Shown piece after piece: positions 1 to 8,702 of a DNA stretch of 64,000 bases. Where the stretch lies: the NCBI RefSeq assembly GCF_002157585.1, contig NZ_BDGB01000044.1, forward strand, positions 112,364-176,363, written 5' to 3'. The notes beneath the pieces were generated by a model. That model searched no databases and was not told the DNA's origin. It saw only the letters and a list, made by a program, of their open reading frames with translations. The position numbers and the translations under genes were made by a program. Position 1 is the stretch's first letter, and each line of letters opens with the position of its first letter. The DNA is from Lentilactobacillus parakefiri (lineage in GTDB: Bacteria > Bacillota > Bacilli > Lactobacillales > Lactobacillaceae).

Positions 1-1529
1 AGATTACCACGGCTTACAAGTTGCCCGGTAGTCTATCATCTCAAATCGTGGCGGTGATTGGCCTGTATGCAACCAAACCAAAGCCGAAGACTACCAAGAA
101 ACCAAATGCCAAGGCAAAGAAGACAACCACCCACAAGCAAGCTGCGATTAACCAGGCAGTCTCAACTGGATTGTCGACAACTGACCAGAAGCCAGACACG
201 GCGCTGAGTGGTAACGCATTTTCCAAGAAATATGGCGTTGCGAAGTTTGCCAACGCCTATCAACTTAATGATTTATATAGTAAGGGTCTTTAAGGAGCTG
301 GTCAGCGGATTGGCATCATCAATGCCAGTGACGTTCGTGACAGCGACCTGACGACCTATTGGCAGCAGGCCGGCGTTAACAACGACCTTAGCCGGATTCG
401 GCATCTGTATACGGTTGATACCAAACAGCAGGCCCAAGCCGCTTTGAATAAAATTATCTCTGCCGGTCAAATGGAAGCTACTTTGGATGTCGAATCGGCT
501 TCAGCGATCGCACCGAAAGCCGGTATTGACCTGTATACTGCCGATACGACCGGTTCAAAGACGACCTTACCATCTTCGTTCTATACGAACTTTATGACGG
601 CGATTTCCAACAACTATGATCAGCAGCTAACGTCCAGCATGGCACCGGGAGCTGAAGTGGCGGCTGACTGGTCTGATAAGAGTGCGACGATTAATCAATA
701 CAACGATGCCTTCAATCTGCTGCTGGAACAGGCGGCCGCCCAAGGCATCACCGTCTTCCAAGTTTCTGGTGACCGCGGTCCCTGGGCAGTCTCCAGCGCC
801 AAAGAAAATCATTTGACGTCAACGTCGCCTTATCAAGTCATCGTTGGTGGCACCACGCTGCCTTATCAAAAGGTGATTGAAGCCAAAGTGGTGACTGTCG
901 AAAAAGAACGGGCATGGGGTGATACGTATTCATCACCGGAAAAAGATACCAAGTACAGTAGCTTCAGTGGCGGTGGCGGCGGCTTTTCAGCGTTAAATCC
1001 AACTCCCCGCTATCAGTTGGGCCTCCCTGGTGTCAACACGTTTAGAGCCATCAATTACTTGACCTTCAAGAACGGCAAGTACAGCTTGACCAAGGATCCC
1101 CAAGTGATCACCGGAACAGGTAATTCTCGTAACCTGCCGGATGTGGCGGGAAATGCGGATGCGCAAAACGGTTACGCCTCATTTGTCTCTGGTAACAAGA
1201 TCACCCTCAACGCTAAGACTCATAAGCCGGTGATGACGCCGACCCAGATGTGGGTGGTCGATGGTGGAACCAGCTTCACGACGCCACAAATGGCTGCCGC
1301 TAATGCGGTTATCAATAGCGGCCTCAAGACACAATTCGGATTTTGGAACCCGCAGATTTACAAATTCGCGCAAGAAGCCGACAGTCCCTTTAACGTTTTG
1401 GATGATGCTGAGAACAACGATAATCTGTATTACACCGGTCAACCGGGGATGCTGTACAATCAGGCGACTGGGCTGGGATCGATTAATTTTGAGAAGCTGT
1501 TTGGCAAGTTTAGTCAAAACCAGGGTTAG
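1..1529 (+). pseudogene. S53 (sedolisin/kumamolisin-type) serine-carboxyl peptidase, 5' truncated by the window edge and interrupted by a stop
   Basis: The reading frame is open from base 3 and runs to TAG at 1527-1529, but is broken by one in-frame TAA at 291-293. The part before the stop looks like the end of a pro-kumamolisin propeptide with a Lys/Thr-rich insert; the next residues (GAGQRIGI) continue the same frame and begin the mature protease. The catalytic Glu and Asp of S53 enzymes are seen in MEATLDVE (four residues apart), the oxyanion Asp in VSGDRG and the catalytic Ser in GGTSFTTP. Family knowledge: secreted acid proteases activated by propeptide cleavage. AAA or CAA to TAA would explain the lesion. 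A restart inside the frame could not make a normally folded zymogen, so I call it a pseudogene; a sequencing error is possible. Confidence 0.85.
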
Positions 1530-1604
1530 GACCACTGGCATCAGTGGGGTAATGGAACACTGCGCTATCAATCATGTTATGAGTGAATTTCAGTTTAGAT
1601 AATT

Positions 1605-1655
1605 AAATCCCCCAGGTAGCCTGACAATTGGTTCATCGGGCTGCCTGAGGGATTT
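1605..1655. terminator. Rho-independent terminator, probably bidirectional
   Basis: Inverted repeat with arms AAATCCCCCAGGTAGCC and GGCTGCCTGAGGGATTT followed by T-rich sequence; sits after the S53 gene. Confidence 0.8.
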
Positions 1656-1769
1656 TAATTTGAGTAGATTGTCAGTCAACTGAAAATATCAGCCACCTTG
1701 TTAGCGCCTTCAAATTGTTGTAACATTTAGCTTGAAAGCATCAAATCTTTAGGAATATGGGATGAGAAT

Positions 1770-2189
1770 ATGGCAGACAATCAGCACCAAAGTAATAAAG
1801 TCAGTCGCGAGAACCTCAGCGACTTCGTTCCCGCACTTACTAAGATGATCAGTGATTCGGACGGGAACTTTTCCATCTTCGACTGGGGTAAGGGCGAAAT
1901 TATCGGCATCGTTCAGCACCACCAGGATTACCCGGATCGGGAACTGGAAGACGTCCTTAATGAAGGCATTCCAAGTGGCTTGGGCTACGACTATCAACCG
2001 GTGGACGAGAGTCACTTCCAAGTGGCAGGCAACGACCGCCGGCTGGTGAAAGGCGTCGTGGCGTCAAGAAACGTGGCGGTTCTGATTTCACCAGAGATTC
2101 CAGAGAACATCTTGGATTACCTGAAGGTTGATATGCTCAATACCTTGGGAGTGCCGGGGCTGCATTATGAGTATCCGGATGAATTCTAG
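1770..2189 (+). CDS. Hypothetical 139-residue acidic cytoplasmic protein
   Basis: No signal peptide, membrane segment or recognisable motif. The protein is acidic, with a central segment (DWGKGEIIGIVQHHQDYPDRELEDVL) that looks like a small alpha/beta domain. The ATG at 1770 is preceded by a weak GGGATGAG site; no other in-frame start has a better one. It is flanked by terminators on both sides, so it is probably a single-gene transcription unit. Function unknown. Confidence 0.65.
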   Translation: MADNQHQSNKVSRENLSDFVPALTKMISDSDGNFSIFDWGKGEIIGIVQHHQDYPDRELEDVLNEGIPSGLGYDYQPVDESHFQVAGNDRRLVKGVVASRNVAVLISPEIPENILDYLKVDMLNTLGVPGLHYEYPDEF

Positions 2190-2235
2190 ATGACAGTACA
2201 CTGAAAGTATTCAGATATCAGAATGATTAACCATA

Positions 2236-2282
2236 AAGGCTGATGACGGCTCCTCACGATCGAGGGGCCGTCATCAGCCTTG
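2236..2282. terminator. Rho-independent terminator between convergent genes
   Basis: Strong GC-rich inverted repeat (AAGGCTGATGACGGC with its complement) between the converging 1770-2189 gene and the deacylase gene on the minus strand. Confidence 0.85.
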
Positions 2283-2287
2283 TTCAT

Positions 2288-2773
2288 TTAGTCAATAATC
2301 ACCGGCACCTTTCCCATCGCCGCCAACACCTTTACCAAATCAGGATAAGACAGTAAAATCGTCGCGGTATTGACATTCGGATGCGCAGAGATTTGCGGTA
2401 TCTCCTGCAATGCCCGGTTAATCAACACTTTCACCTGGTTATCCTTGTCGTGGACCAGTGCCAGTGGGGTAACCATTCCGGAGACCACGCCGAGCACTGA
2501 TTCCAATTCTTTTTCACTGGCGAATTCCAGTCGGCTGTGACCCAAGCCCAGCTGATCAGTTAATGATTTAAAGTCGACCCGGTGATCGCCGACCAAATAC
2601 AAGTAGAACTGATCGGACTTCTTGTCTTTCAATAACAGGTTCTTCACCTCAGGCAGGCCCTTGGGTGTGTTGGGATCATTCATTGTCCAAATTGCCGGAT
2701 GGTCAACCCGCCGATAATTCACACCCACTCGGGCCAGCAAGTCCAATGCTTCTTGTTCTGTCGCCATTTTCAT
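2288..2773 (-). CDS. YbaK/ProX-type prolyl-tRNA editing deacylase
   Basis: A 161-residue protein of the YbaK/ProRS INS-domain family, which hydrolyses mischarged aminoacyl-tRNA (for example Ala-tRNA-Pro) in the cytoplasm. Typical family features are visible: the N-terminal helix followed by YRRVDHPAIWTM, KNLLLKDKK with the conserved Lys pair, FYLYLVGDHRVDFK, and the VSGMVTPLAL segment near the active site. Length matches free-standing editing proteins. The first ATG in frame lies further upstream, but GAGGTGA sits 5 bases before the ATG at 2773, which I take as the start. Single gene, convergent with its neighbour. Confidence 0.85.
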   Translation of the reverse strand: MKMATEQEALDLLARVGVNYRRVDHPAIWTMNDPNTPKGLPEVKNLLLKDKKSDQFYLYLVGDHRVDFKSLTDQLGLGHSRLEFASEKELESVLGVVSGMVTPLALVHDKDNQVKVLINRALQEIPQISAHPNVNTATILLSYPDLVKVLAAMGKVPVIID

Positions 2774-2993
2774 CAAATCACCTCGTTGAATACATATTAT
2801 ACGCAAAGTTCGCCGAAAGTTTCCATTTTAGCGAAAAGTCGTCTGGGTTAAACTTACTCAAAATCGTCAATATCAGGCCTGACAAGCGATTAGCAGCCCA
2901 AATCTCCCGTGTTGTTTGGCCATTAACTTCTATATATACTCGTTTCTTGTGACATTGGCCAATGGATCAATTCAAATACAGGATGGATTCGGA

Positions 2994-3533
2994 ATGAACG
3001 ATCAACAACGAGAACAATATCAAGAAGCCTATAGATTTCTAATGGATGGTGACCATGAGCTAGTGGTCTTTGGGGTACTAAAGAAAATCCACGTCCGCCA
3101 AAATCACCAGTATTACGATGATTTGGTTCAAGAAGGCAAAATGTGCTTTGCTGAGAAGTATATTCAACTGATCAATCAGGACAAACAGCCAGAGTCAGGC
3201 CTGGTCTTTATTTACCAAGGCGTATACTGGCATCTGCTTGATTGGCTGCGGAAAGAAACCCGGCAAAGTACCGGAATTGAATATTCTACTGACGAGCAAA
3301 ATGACCCACTGGAAGACCTAATGGACGATGGGCATGCCGTGGGATTCTGTGAGACCCATATCTTGTCACATGAATTGATGGCAATGCTTAACGAGAGGGA
3401 GGCCAATTATTTGCGGCTGGCGTATGAGCAAGGACTGAATATGACAGAGATTGCCAAGGCATGTGGGGTTTCCAGAAAGACCGTCCACGGCTGGCGGAAT
3501 CGTGTGATTGAGAAGCTGAAAAACGAATTTTGA
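2994..3533 (+). CDS. ComX/SigX-like alternative sigma factor
   Basis: A 179-residue sigma-70-family protein. The N-terminal half (residues 5-90) has a region-2-like helical block (YDDLVQEGKMCFAEKYIQ), and the C-terminal 50 residues carry a region-4 helix-turn-helix (LNEREANYLRLAYEQGLNMTEIAKACGVSRKTV). The size and two-domain layout match the competence/late sigma factors of lactobacilli (ComX/SigH type) rather than housekeeping sigma. Start chosen at the ATG at 2994, preceded by GGATGG; the longer frame from 2916 has no ribosome binding site. The two small genes that follow (DUF1659, DUF2922) often accompany this kind of sigma gene in lactobacilli, from memory. Target promoters cannot be deduced here. 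Confidence 0.75.
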   Translation: MNDQQREQYQEAYRFLMDGDHELVVFGVLKKIHVRQNHQYYDDLVQEGKMCFAEKYIQLINQDKQPESGLVFIYQGVYWHLLDWLRKETRQSTGIEYSTDEQNDPLEDLMDDGHAVGFCETHILSHELMAMLNEREANYLRLAYEQGLNMTEIAKACGVSRKTVHGWRNRVIEKLKNEF

Positions 3534-3630
3534 TTTTGGGGTAACACTTTGCCACCCTCATTTCGTTACTAATAGATGTAAGGGTTGGCGCCACCGACTT
3601 ACAAAATAAGCAGAATAGAGGAGAAGAACA

Positions 3631-3870
3631 ATGCAAAAAGATTGGATGAAATCAAGTGTTGCCTATACGTTGGTTAATGAGGATCACAAGAAAGGTGTTA
3701 AGCATTCTTTTTCATACGTTGCGCAAAATGTAACCCCTGAAAAGGTGGCCGCTTTCGGTAAGATCCTGGAAAGCCTGGTTGACGGCAACATCACTGACGC
3801 AGCCGTCTCTTCAGTCGACCACGTTGAATTAAGCGACGCATCAAAAGTACCAGCCGCACCAAAAGCGTAA
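3631..3870 (+). CDS. DUF1659 family small protein
   Basis: 79 residues, strong GAGGAGAA ribosome binding site. The conserved pattern (YTLVNEDHKKGVKHSFSYVAQNVTPEKVAAFGKILESLVDG) matches the DUF1659 family of short cytoplasmic proteins of Firmicutes, whose function is unknown. It lies 97 bases after the sigma gene and 26 bases before the DUF2922 gene, so the two small genes are probably one transcript, possibly under control of the sigma factor. Confidence 0.75.
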   Translation: MQKDWMKSSVAYTLVNEDHKKGVKHSFSYVAQNVTPEKVAAFGKILESLVDGNITDAAVSSVDHVELSDASKVPAAPKA

Positions 3871-3896
3871 TCACTAACTAATAGGAGGAATCATCA

Positions 3897-4124
3897 ATGC
3901 GAAAATTAGAACTGGTATTCAAAACCTCAGACGAGAATTTAAAGACCTTGTCAATCAACTATGCCAATGGGGACTTGACCGCAGACACGGTTACCAAAGC
4001 AATGGCAGACATTGCCAAGTTGAAGATGTTTGATCGGGACGGGATTGACCCATACGCCACCCCAATTGCCGCTCAGTATCGTAAGACTGAGATCGACAAG
4101 TTGTTCGACACTCGAGGAGAATAA
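3897..4124 (+). CDS. DUF2922 family small protein
   Basis: 75 residues with the DUF2922 pattern (LELVFKTSDENLKTLSINYA near the N-terminus). A TAGGAGGAA site precedes the ATG. DUF1659 and DUF2922 genes commonly occur as a pair in Bacillales and lactobacilli; neither has a defined role. A terminator follows directly. Confidence 0.75.
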   Translation: MRKLELVFKTSDENLKTLSINYANGDLTADTVTKAMADIAKLKMFDRDGIDPYATPIAAQYRKTEIDKLFDTRGE

Positions 4125-4153
4125 GCATAGTAGGTAATTAGCTACGGTTACCT

Positions 4154-4192
4154 GGCCGGCAGCGGGACAATTCCCGTTGCCGGCTTTTTTGG
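4154..4192 (+). terminator. Rho-independent terminator
   Basis: GC-rich hairpin (GCCGGCAGCGGGA, loop CAATT, complement) followed by six Ts; ends the sigma/DUF1659/DUF2922 unit. Confidence 0.9.
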
Positions 4193-4506
4193 TTTTGTTA
4201 TAGTGCAACGGCACACAAAGGTCAGATCTGGTATGTAATCTATTACCTTTAGAGACTAATAAGATGGCAATTCGGTAAATTTATTACAGGATTGTTGTAA
4301 CTATTTCAATTAAAAGTTTTCAGCGCAATAATGTTGCGATATTAGTTATAAGAAGCTATCATTAGTGTTATTGAGAGTTTAGGTCAGCTCTGCTTGAAGA
4401 GGCCGAGCGGTAACGCGAAGAATTCCATTCCAAACCAACTTTTAGCAATCCCATCAGATTATTTATTGTATAATAAGCATACGATTAATTCTTTGGAGGG
4501 GTCTTC
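4193..4506. other. Intergenic region, 314 bases
   Basis: AT-rich spacer upstream of the CAP-domain gene. I see a likely -10-rich stretch (TATTGTATAATAAG near 4465-4480) and a TTTGGAGGGG ribosome binding site just before 4507, and nothing else I can support. Confidence 0.4.
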
Positions 4507-5803
4507 ATGAAAGTTGGTAAGATCATTATTTTAGGTGCGCTGGGATTAGTTATTGGTATCGGGGGTAATCAGCCTGCTCGGATAGGTGCTGCTCGCAGAC
4601 CGTCAATTTTACGGGTCGTGTCGGAACGAGCCACTGTGAGTCAATACAAGCTAACTGGCGGAACTATTTACAAGGATGACAGTTTAACGAAGGTTAAGGG
4701 GGAAAGCCAGTCAATATTCTGATAATGTGTTTTACTCGAACGAAACCATTACCGTAAAGCGGCCCAATGGTAAGCGGGCCATTTACCGGACCTTAGCCAA
4801 CCGTTACGGCAAGGATTTTGGCTATATTTGGCATGGTTACGCCACTAAGATTAGGGACTTAAGCTGGAACTTTGGCGATTTTGATGCCCCGACTAAGGAC
4901 TCCGACAATGAAAGTAAGTATTTCAATGCCAGCGAACTGGAGAAAATCAACCAGATTAGAACGGCTGCTGGCAACATCAACAATGACACCAAGAATATCT
5001 ATGCGGTAAAGCCGGCTTTGTCTGGACAATTCAATCCTGGTAAGTTGAATGATACATATATCAATGGCACGGTTGACTGGATCAACCTGTATCGCAGTCT
5101 GTATGGTTTGAGCTCAGTGGTTGCCAATCCTGACTGGAATGTGGAAGCTCAGTATGGGGCGGCAACTTTAGCGGCTGCGGATGAAGGCTTGTCTCATGGA
5201 CTCGTCGGCATTAGCAAACCCGGCAATATTTCTGAAGATGATTGGGATAGGGGTGCGACGGCAACCAACTCTAGTAATCTTGCGGTCGGATTGGTGTCGC
5301 CGGAAGGAAATGTGACCGAATACCTCAACGATGAGGATAATGATGTTCCGGGTCACCGGGACTGGCTGTTAGGTGGGATCACCCAAGTCGGGGTTGGCCA
5401 AGCTGCCAACTATAATGATCTGAAGGTATTTGATCGGGAGAACTACCAGGAGAATACACCGGCGGCTGCAATTGAATTTCCTAATAGTGGTGTCTTCCCA
5501 TATGAAGCGGTCTCGGAGACTCGGTGGTCACTTTCAATTCCTCAAAAAATCGACGGTGATAGCGTGCCATCAATTACGGTATACGATAATACGGCTAACA
5601 AGGCGGTTTCTGTAAGTGATATCAGTGTTGATAACGAAAGTTACGGCTACTTTGGCACCACTGTCAGCTATGACCCTGATGAGAACCAGGTTAAATTAAA
5701 TCATTCATACACGATTTCAATTAGTGGCCTACCTGGTCAGCCTGATACTTCCTATACGACCAAGTTGTTCAGTATTGATAGGGATTCGGCAGCTAATCAT
5801 TAG
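4507..5803 (+). pseudogene. Secreted CAP/SCP-domain surface protein, frameshifted
   Basis: Starts with a good ribosome binding site (GGAGGGG) and a signal peptide (residues 1-30, KIIILGALGLVIGIG). The frame ends at 4720-4722, and the same protein continues one frame over from about 4703 (ASQYSDNVFYSNE...) to TAA at 5803. The lesion lies in or next to a run of five Gs at 4698-4702; four Gs would restore a continuous protein of about 430 residues. The centre (about residues 170-300) is a CAP domain (YRSLYGLSSVVANPDWNVEAQYGAATLA, then GHRDWLLGG), as in many lactobacillar secreted proteins. The C-terminal part is a beta-rich domain. It could be a pseudogene, a phase-variable gene or a homopolymer read error. 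Confidence 0.8.
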
Positions 5804-5815
5804 TGATAGACAAAA

Positions 5816-5855
5816 TGGCTTTATTCCAGTGTTTTGGAATAAAGCCACTTTTGTT
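5816..5855. terminator. Rho-independent terminator
   Basis: Perfect arms TGGCTTTATTCCA / TGGAATAAAGCCA followed by TTTT; lies between the CAP gene and the convergent toxin-antitoxin operon. Confidence 0.85.
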
Positions 5856-5900
5856 ATCTAATTTGTTTCTCTAATTGATAAAACGACAGAAATTTGCGAA

Positions 5901-6200
5901 TTATCTTAAAATATCATGGGATCCAGTTGTAACCAACGTTAATACAATGTGGTCAGAGTCAATCAGGTAAACGACAATCCATTGGTCCAGAACAGAAGAA
6001 TTGGTTGACAACCGTCCAGGGTGGAACTCACGATAACCTTGCCAGTTACCTGTCAGAGGGTGATCCTTAATCCTTCTTAGGGTTATTTCATCTTTTTCTT
6101 CAATTGCCGTAACATAATCAACGATTAAGTTAACCGGATAATGTTGCTTGCTTAATCTCTTAAGCTCACGTATAAATCGCCTACTTCTTAGTATTTCCAT
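5901..6200 (-). CDS. YafQ/RelE-family mRNA interferase toxin
   Basis: 99 residues with the YafQ layout: basic N-terminus (RSRRFIRELKRLSKQHYP), LTGNWQGYREFHPG, WIVVYLIDSDHIVLTLVTTGSHDIL. Family members are ribosome-dependent endoribonucleases. The gene overlaps the end of the antitoxin gene by 20 bases, the usual antitoxin-first order. The catalytic His/Asp set can only be suggested here (H in the REFHPG segment, H in TTGSHD). Confidence 0.85.
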   Translation of the reverse strand: MEILRSRRFIRELKRLSKQHYPVNLIVDYVTAIEEKDEITLRRIKDHPLTGNWQGYREFHPGRLSTNSSVLDQWIVVYLIDSDHIVLTLVTTGSHDILR

Positions 6201-6468
6201 CGATTCGATTTACCCATGCTTTCAGAACATCAAGATCGCCGATTCTCTCAACTTGTCCGTTTTCAACTTCCTTTTTGGCAGCTAAGGCTTCTGGCGTATC
6301 TAGAAAGTTGACCAGCTCAACCTCATTATTAGCGGCCTTAATTAGAGCGAGGCGGACGTATTCTGATACAGTCAATCCTTCTTTTGCTAAGTTGGCTTTG
6401 GCGCGGTCACTGACTTCTTCTGTAACCCGTGTCGAAATTGTCTTGTTTCTTAAAACTGAGTTTGTCAT
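6181..6468 (-). CDS. RelB/DinJ-family antitoxin
   Basis: 95 residues. The N-terminal half is a ribbon-helix-helix domain (TISTRVTEEVSDRAKANLAKEGLTVSEYVRLALIKA) typical of DinJ; the C-terminal half is a toxin-wrapping tail. I start it at the ATG at 6468 because AGGGGGGAT lies directly upstream; the frame is open further but without a site. It forms an operon with the YafQ-like toxin and probably represses its own promoter. Confidence 0.85.
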   Translation of the reverse strand: MTNSVLRNKTISTRVTEEVSDRAKANLAKEGLTVSEYVRLALIKAANNEVELVNFLDTPEALAAKKEVENGQVERIGDLDVLKAWVNRIDGNTKK

Positions 6469-6503
6469 ATGATCCCCCCTGTTTACGGATGTACTACATT
6501 TGT

Positions 6504-6513
6504 ATGATATCAT
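6504..6513. promoter_or_regulatory. Possible autoregulatory operator of the toxin-antitoxin operon
   Basis: Perfect 10-base palindrome ATGATATCAT about 35 bases upstream of the antitoxin start, in the expected promoter region. RHH antitoxins usually bind such palindromes. Short, so only suggestive. Confidence 0.4.
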
Positions 6514-6661
6514 GGATGCGAATCGCCGGTAACAAATAGGCTTGATCCCTACCTCAAGCGAAGTGATAAATGATGATGTACTTAATAAGGCAGATCCAAT
6601 AAAACGGTATTCGTATTTTAATTAATGTATAATCATAGATACATACATGGAGGAACAAAAA

Positions 6662-7167
6662 ATGACAGAATTTAATTTCAATTATGCAGACAATCTCACC
6701 TTGAACTTTGGGCAAACCAACGCGGCCAACACACTGACCATCGTGTTGAACCTCGGCTGCCCTGATAGCCGCAAGTGGGTATTGGCCAACCGCAACCAGC
6801 TGGACGAAGCAGTGACGTCTGGCAATTACAGGTTCACCTTAAGTTTTGGCAGAAGCCCAAAGATGATCTTAAAAACGGCAACGTTGCCCAAAGGTTTATC
6901 GATTATGCCAACCCAGAGGCAGCGTTGGCCTTCATTAATCAAATCTACGATCATCAAGATGAGTTAAACGAACAGCCAGTTGCCGATGTTGCGGACTATC
7001 TAACAACCAAGTATGGGGTTCATGAAAGTAAGACGGCTGAGGTTGCAGCTCAAGATACTGCTAAAGAAGCGCAGGACAATGGCTTGGTGAGCGTCCCTTC
7101 CGTTGTTTTGGGGGATACCGCTTATGCCGATGACACTTTAAAGAATGTTGATGAATTGATTTCTTAG
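6662..7167 (+). pseudogene. Thioredoxin-fold (DsbA-like) protein, frameshifted
   Basis: Start at the ATG at 6662 with GGAGGAAC upstream. The frame reads a DsbA-like N-terminus (NTLTIVLNLGCPDSRKW, with a CPDS motif in place of CxxC) as far as about 6832, then loses homology. The rest of the protein (VHLKFWQKPKDDLKNGNVAQRFIDY... to VPSVVLGDTAYADD and TAG 7167) is in the frame one base behind. Restoring one base at 6830-6833 (TACAG to TACCAG) would give a continuous protein of about 168 residues. The cis-Pro loop (SVPSVV) of the thioredoxin fold is present. Either a pseudogene or a single-base error. Confidence 0.8.
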
Positions 7168-7187
7168 TAATTAGACAGATCGTTGAA

Positions 7188-7226
7188 AAAATGGCTTTAT
7201 TCCTGCATTTTGGAATGGCCATTTTT
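7188..7226. terminator. Imperfect Rho-independent terminator
   Basis: AAAATGGCTTTATTCC pairs imperfectly with GGAATGGCCATTTTT; located between the thioredoxin-fold gene and the convergent gene at 7262. Confidence 0.6.
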
Positions 7227-7261
7227 GTGGAGCAAATTATTCTGCTTCTGCTGATTCAGCA

Positions 7262-8002
7262 CTATTCCATCTGTTTCTTCGCCATTTCAACCAGCATCTT
7301 ATCCGTATATTCATATTCCAACATCTCTAATGTTCTACGGATCGTTTCTTTAAGCACGAAAAACTCAAAGTGCATTGGATCCTCTGGAAAGGTTCCATAC
7401 TTGAATTGCGAATAAGTGTTTTGGAATTGGTCGGTGCTCGCAACTTCATATTGAGCGTGGAATGCATCATGGAATCGTTGGACTTGGGAAACTTCTCGCT
7501 TTCGTTCCTTTAAGAAGTAATCTGATACCTGAACTTGAATCGGGTGGCTGCACTGCTCAAATGTAATTTCCATGGTATTTGGCTGATTCATTTCAGCGAC
7601 ACTTTCAATATTGGTTGTACATATCCAAGATTTATTGCGCTTCTTGCTTGCTTTCAATGGCGCAAATCCCATTCCGCCGTAGACAAATGGCCGGTATTCG
7701 AAGATCTTCAGGTAACTATTGACGAGCTTGAGCTGCCTGTAAGATAGGACGGGGTAATTGCACAAACTCTTTTTCAATAGGTGAAGCGGTGTCTGTGGGA
7801 CACCGATAATTCCCAACTTACAGTCCAGGACAGCAGTTTTTATCTTAGTTCCATTAATGGCAATTAAGCCATCGACATTTTTCCAGTGAATATCTAATGA
7901 CTTAGACGTCTTTTGAATATGTGACTCGATCAGGTTATTTAATTGAAGGTATTCCCCGTGCACACGTTTACCTACCGGTGTTAAATAATCGACATAATTC
8001 AT
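7262..8002 (-). CDS. Hypothetical protein with weak ComK-like pattern
   Basis: 246 residues, AAGGAG 11 bases before the ATG at 8002 (a TTG nine bases upstream is too close to the site). No membrane segment. The stretch from about residue 105 to 180 can be laid over ComK by eye: an RPFVYGG-MGFAPL region against PIMVDPSNQIFLFP, then KSWICTTNIESV against CGWISHVHV, then MEITFEQCSHPIQVQVSDYF against TEVTFSNGKTMELPISYNSF. This is pattern matching without a profile search, so the family is tentative. If correct, it would be a competence transcription factor near the ComX-like sigma gene. Alternative: an unrelated lactobacillar hypothetical protein. Confidence 0.45.
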   Translation of the reverse strand: MNYVDYLTPVGKRVHGEYLQLNNLIESHIQKTSKSLDIHWKNVDGLIAINGTKIKTAVLDCKLGIIGVPQTPLHLLKKSLCNYPVLSYRQLKLVNSYLKIFEYRPFVYGGMGFAPLKASKKRNKSWICTTNIESVAEMNQPNTMEITFEQCSHPIQVQVSDYFLKERKREVSQVQRFHDAFHAQYEVASTDQFQNTYSQFKYGTFPEDPMHFEFFVLKETIRRTLEMLEYEYTDKMLVEMAKKQME

Positions 8003-8394
8003 GTAATTCAATTCTCCTTAGATAGATTTTGTTTGCTATCGATGAACAACTGTTCGCACAAATAACAACAAGACCGCATTTTACAGGATCCTTGATACAA
8101 CGGCAACCTTAAAAGCTGAAATTTCCATTACTTTTTCACGAGATAATTCATGCCATATTGTTTATCAAGACAGAACAGCTCACGGTTGGGGGGACAGGCT
8201 CGTTTGATGACCTTATCTATTAAGAGGACGTTTAACGGTGAGTGCATTAAAAAGTCTACGCCCAATGTACGCTTATCTTTTTCTAAAGGATTCATCACCC
8301 AGACGAAAAAGGACCCCAGCAAAATTTGCCGAGGTCCTTCATTAGGAAAGTTATCTGATTAGTCTAGTTATGCAGGAAAGCCTAGAAGTGTGAT
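8003..8394. other. Intergenic region between divergent units
   Basis: Contains a hairpin (AAGGACC ... GGTCCTT, 8310-8340) that has its T-run on the minus strand. A 64-codon minus-strand frame (8128-8322) starts inside that hairpin region and has no ribosome binding site, so I do not call it. No other gene seen. Confidence 0.4.
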
Positions 8395-8632
8395 TAACGA
8401 ATGATCTTAATAATACCAGGATTGGTGGTAATGTATCCGCCGGCAACCCGATACCGCAGTTAAAGATGCGGCAAATCGCAACATGACGCGTGTTATACTC
8501 AGATCCTAGCTGGGTGGTGGACCGCGTCTAGGACATGTTGCCGTTTGTGTGAGGCTTATTTAAGCAAACAAATGTGGTACCGCGCAAGAGCGCCCTTTCG
8601 GAGAATTATTCTCCGGAGGGGCGCTCTTTTTC
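8395..8632 (+). promoter_or_regulatory. T-box leader (tRNA-sensing riboswitch) of the oppA-amidohydrolase operon
   Basis: A T-box sequence, AATGTGGTACCGCG, at 8571-8584 is followed immediately by a strong terminator (GAGCGCCC ... GGGCGCTC plus T-run, about 8587-8632). Just upstream are a stem GTTTG...CAAAC and a large pairing CGCAACATG/CATGTTGC. Known role: uncharged tRNA binding stabilises the antiterminator and lets the downstream genes be transcribed. The specifier codon could not be identified, because the upstream part does not show the usual AGAGA/GAAGAGTA elements. A second T-box-like string (GGGTGGTGGACCGCG, about 8510-8526) lies within the leader. Confidence 0.8.
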
Positions 8633-8702
8633 GTCCATCAGCTCGGTTCCTAGTTAACTAAGCTTCTCATCGATTCCTAATTAAATCTAGGAGGCTTCTA
8701 AT

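Noticed and set aside
4391..4398. GCTTGAAG, a second perfect complement of the small-RNA loop
   Set aside because: Intergenic, about 110 bases before the CAP gene and not near its start codon; about one occurrence per strand is expected by chance in 64 kb.
8128..8322. 64-codon frame on the minus strand
   Set aside because: No ribosome binding site, starts in a hairpin with the T-run facing it, and the translation has no recognisable pattern.
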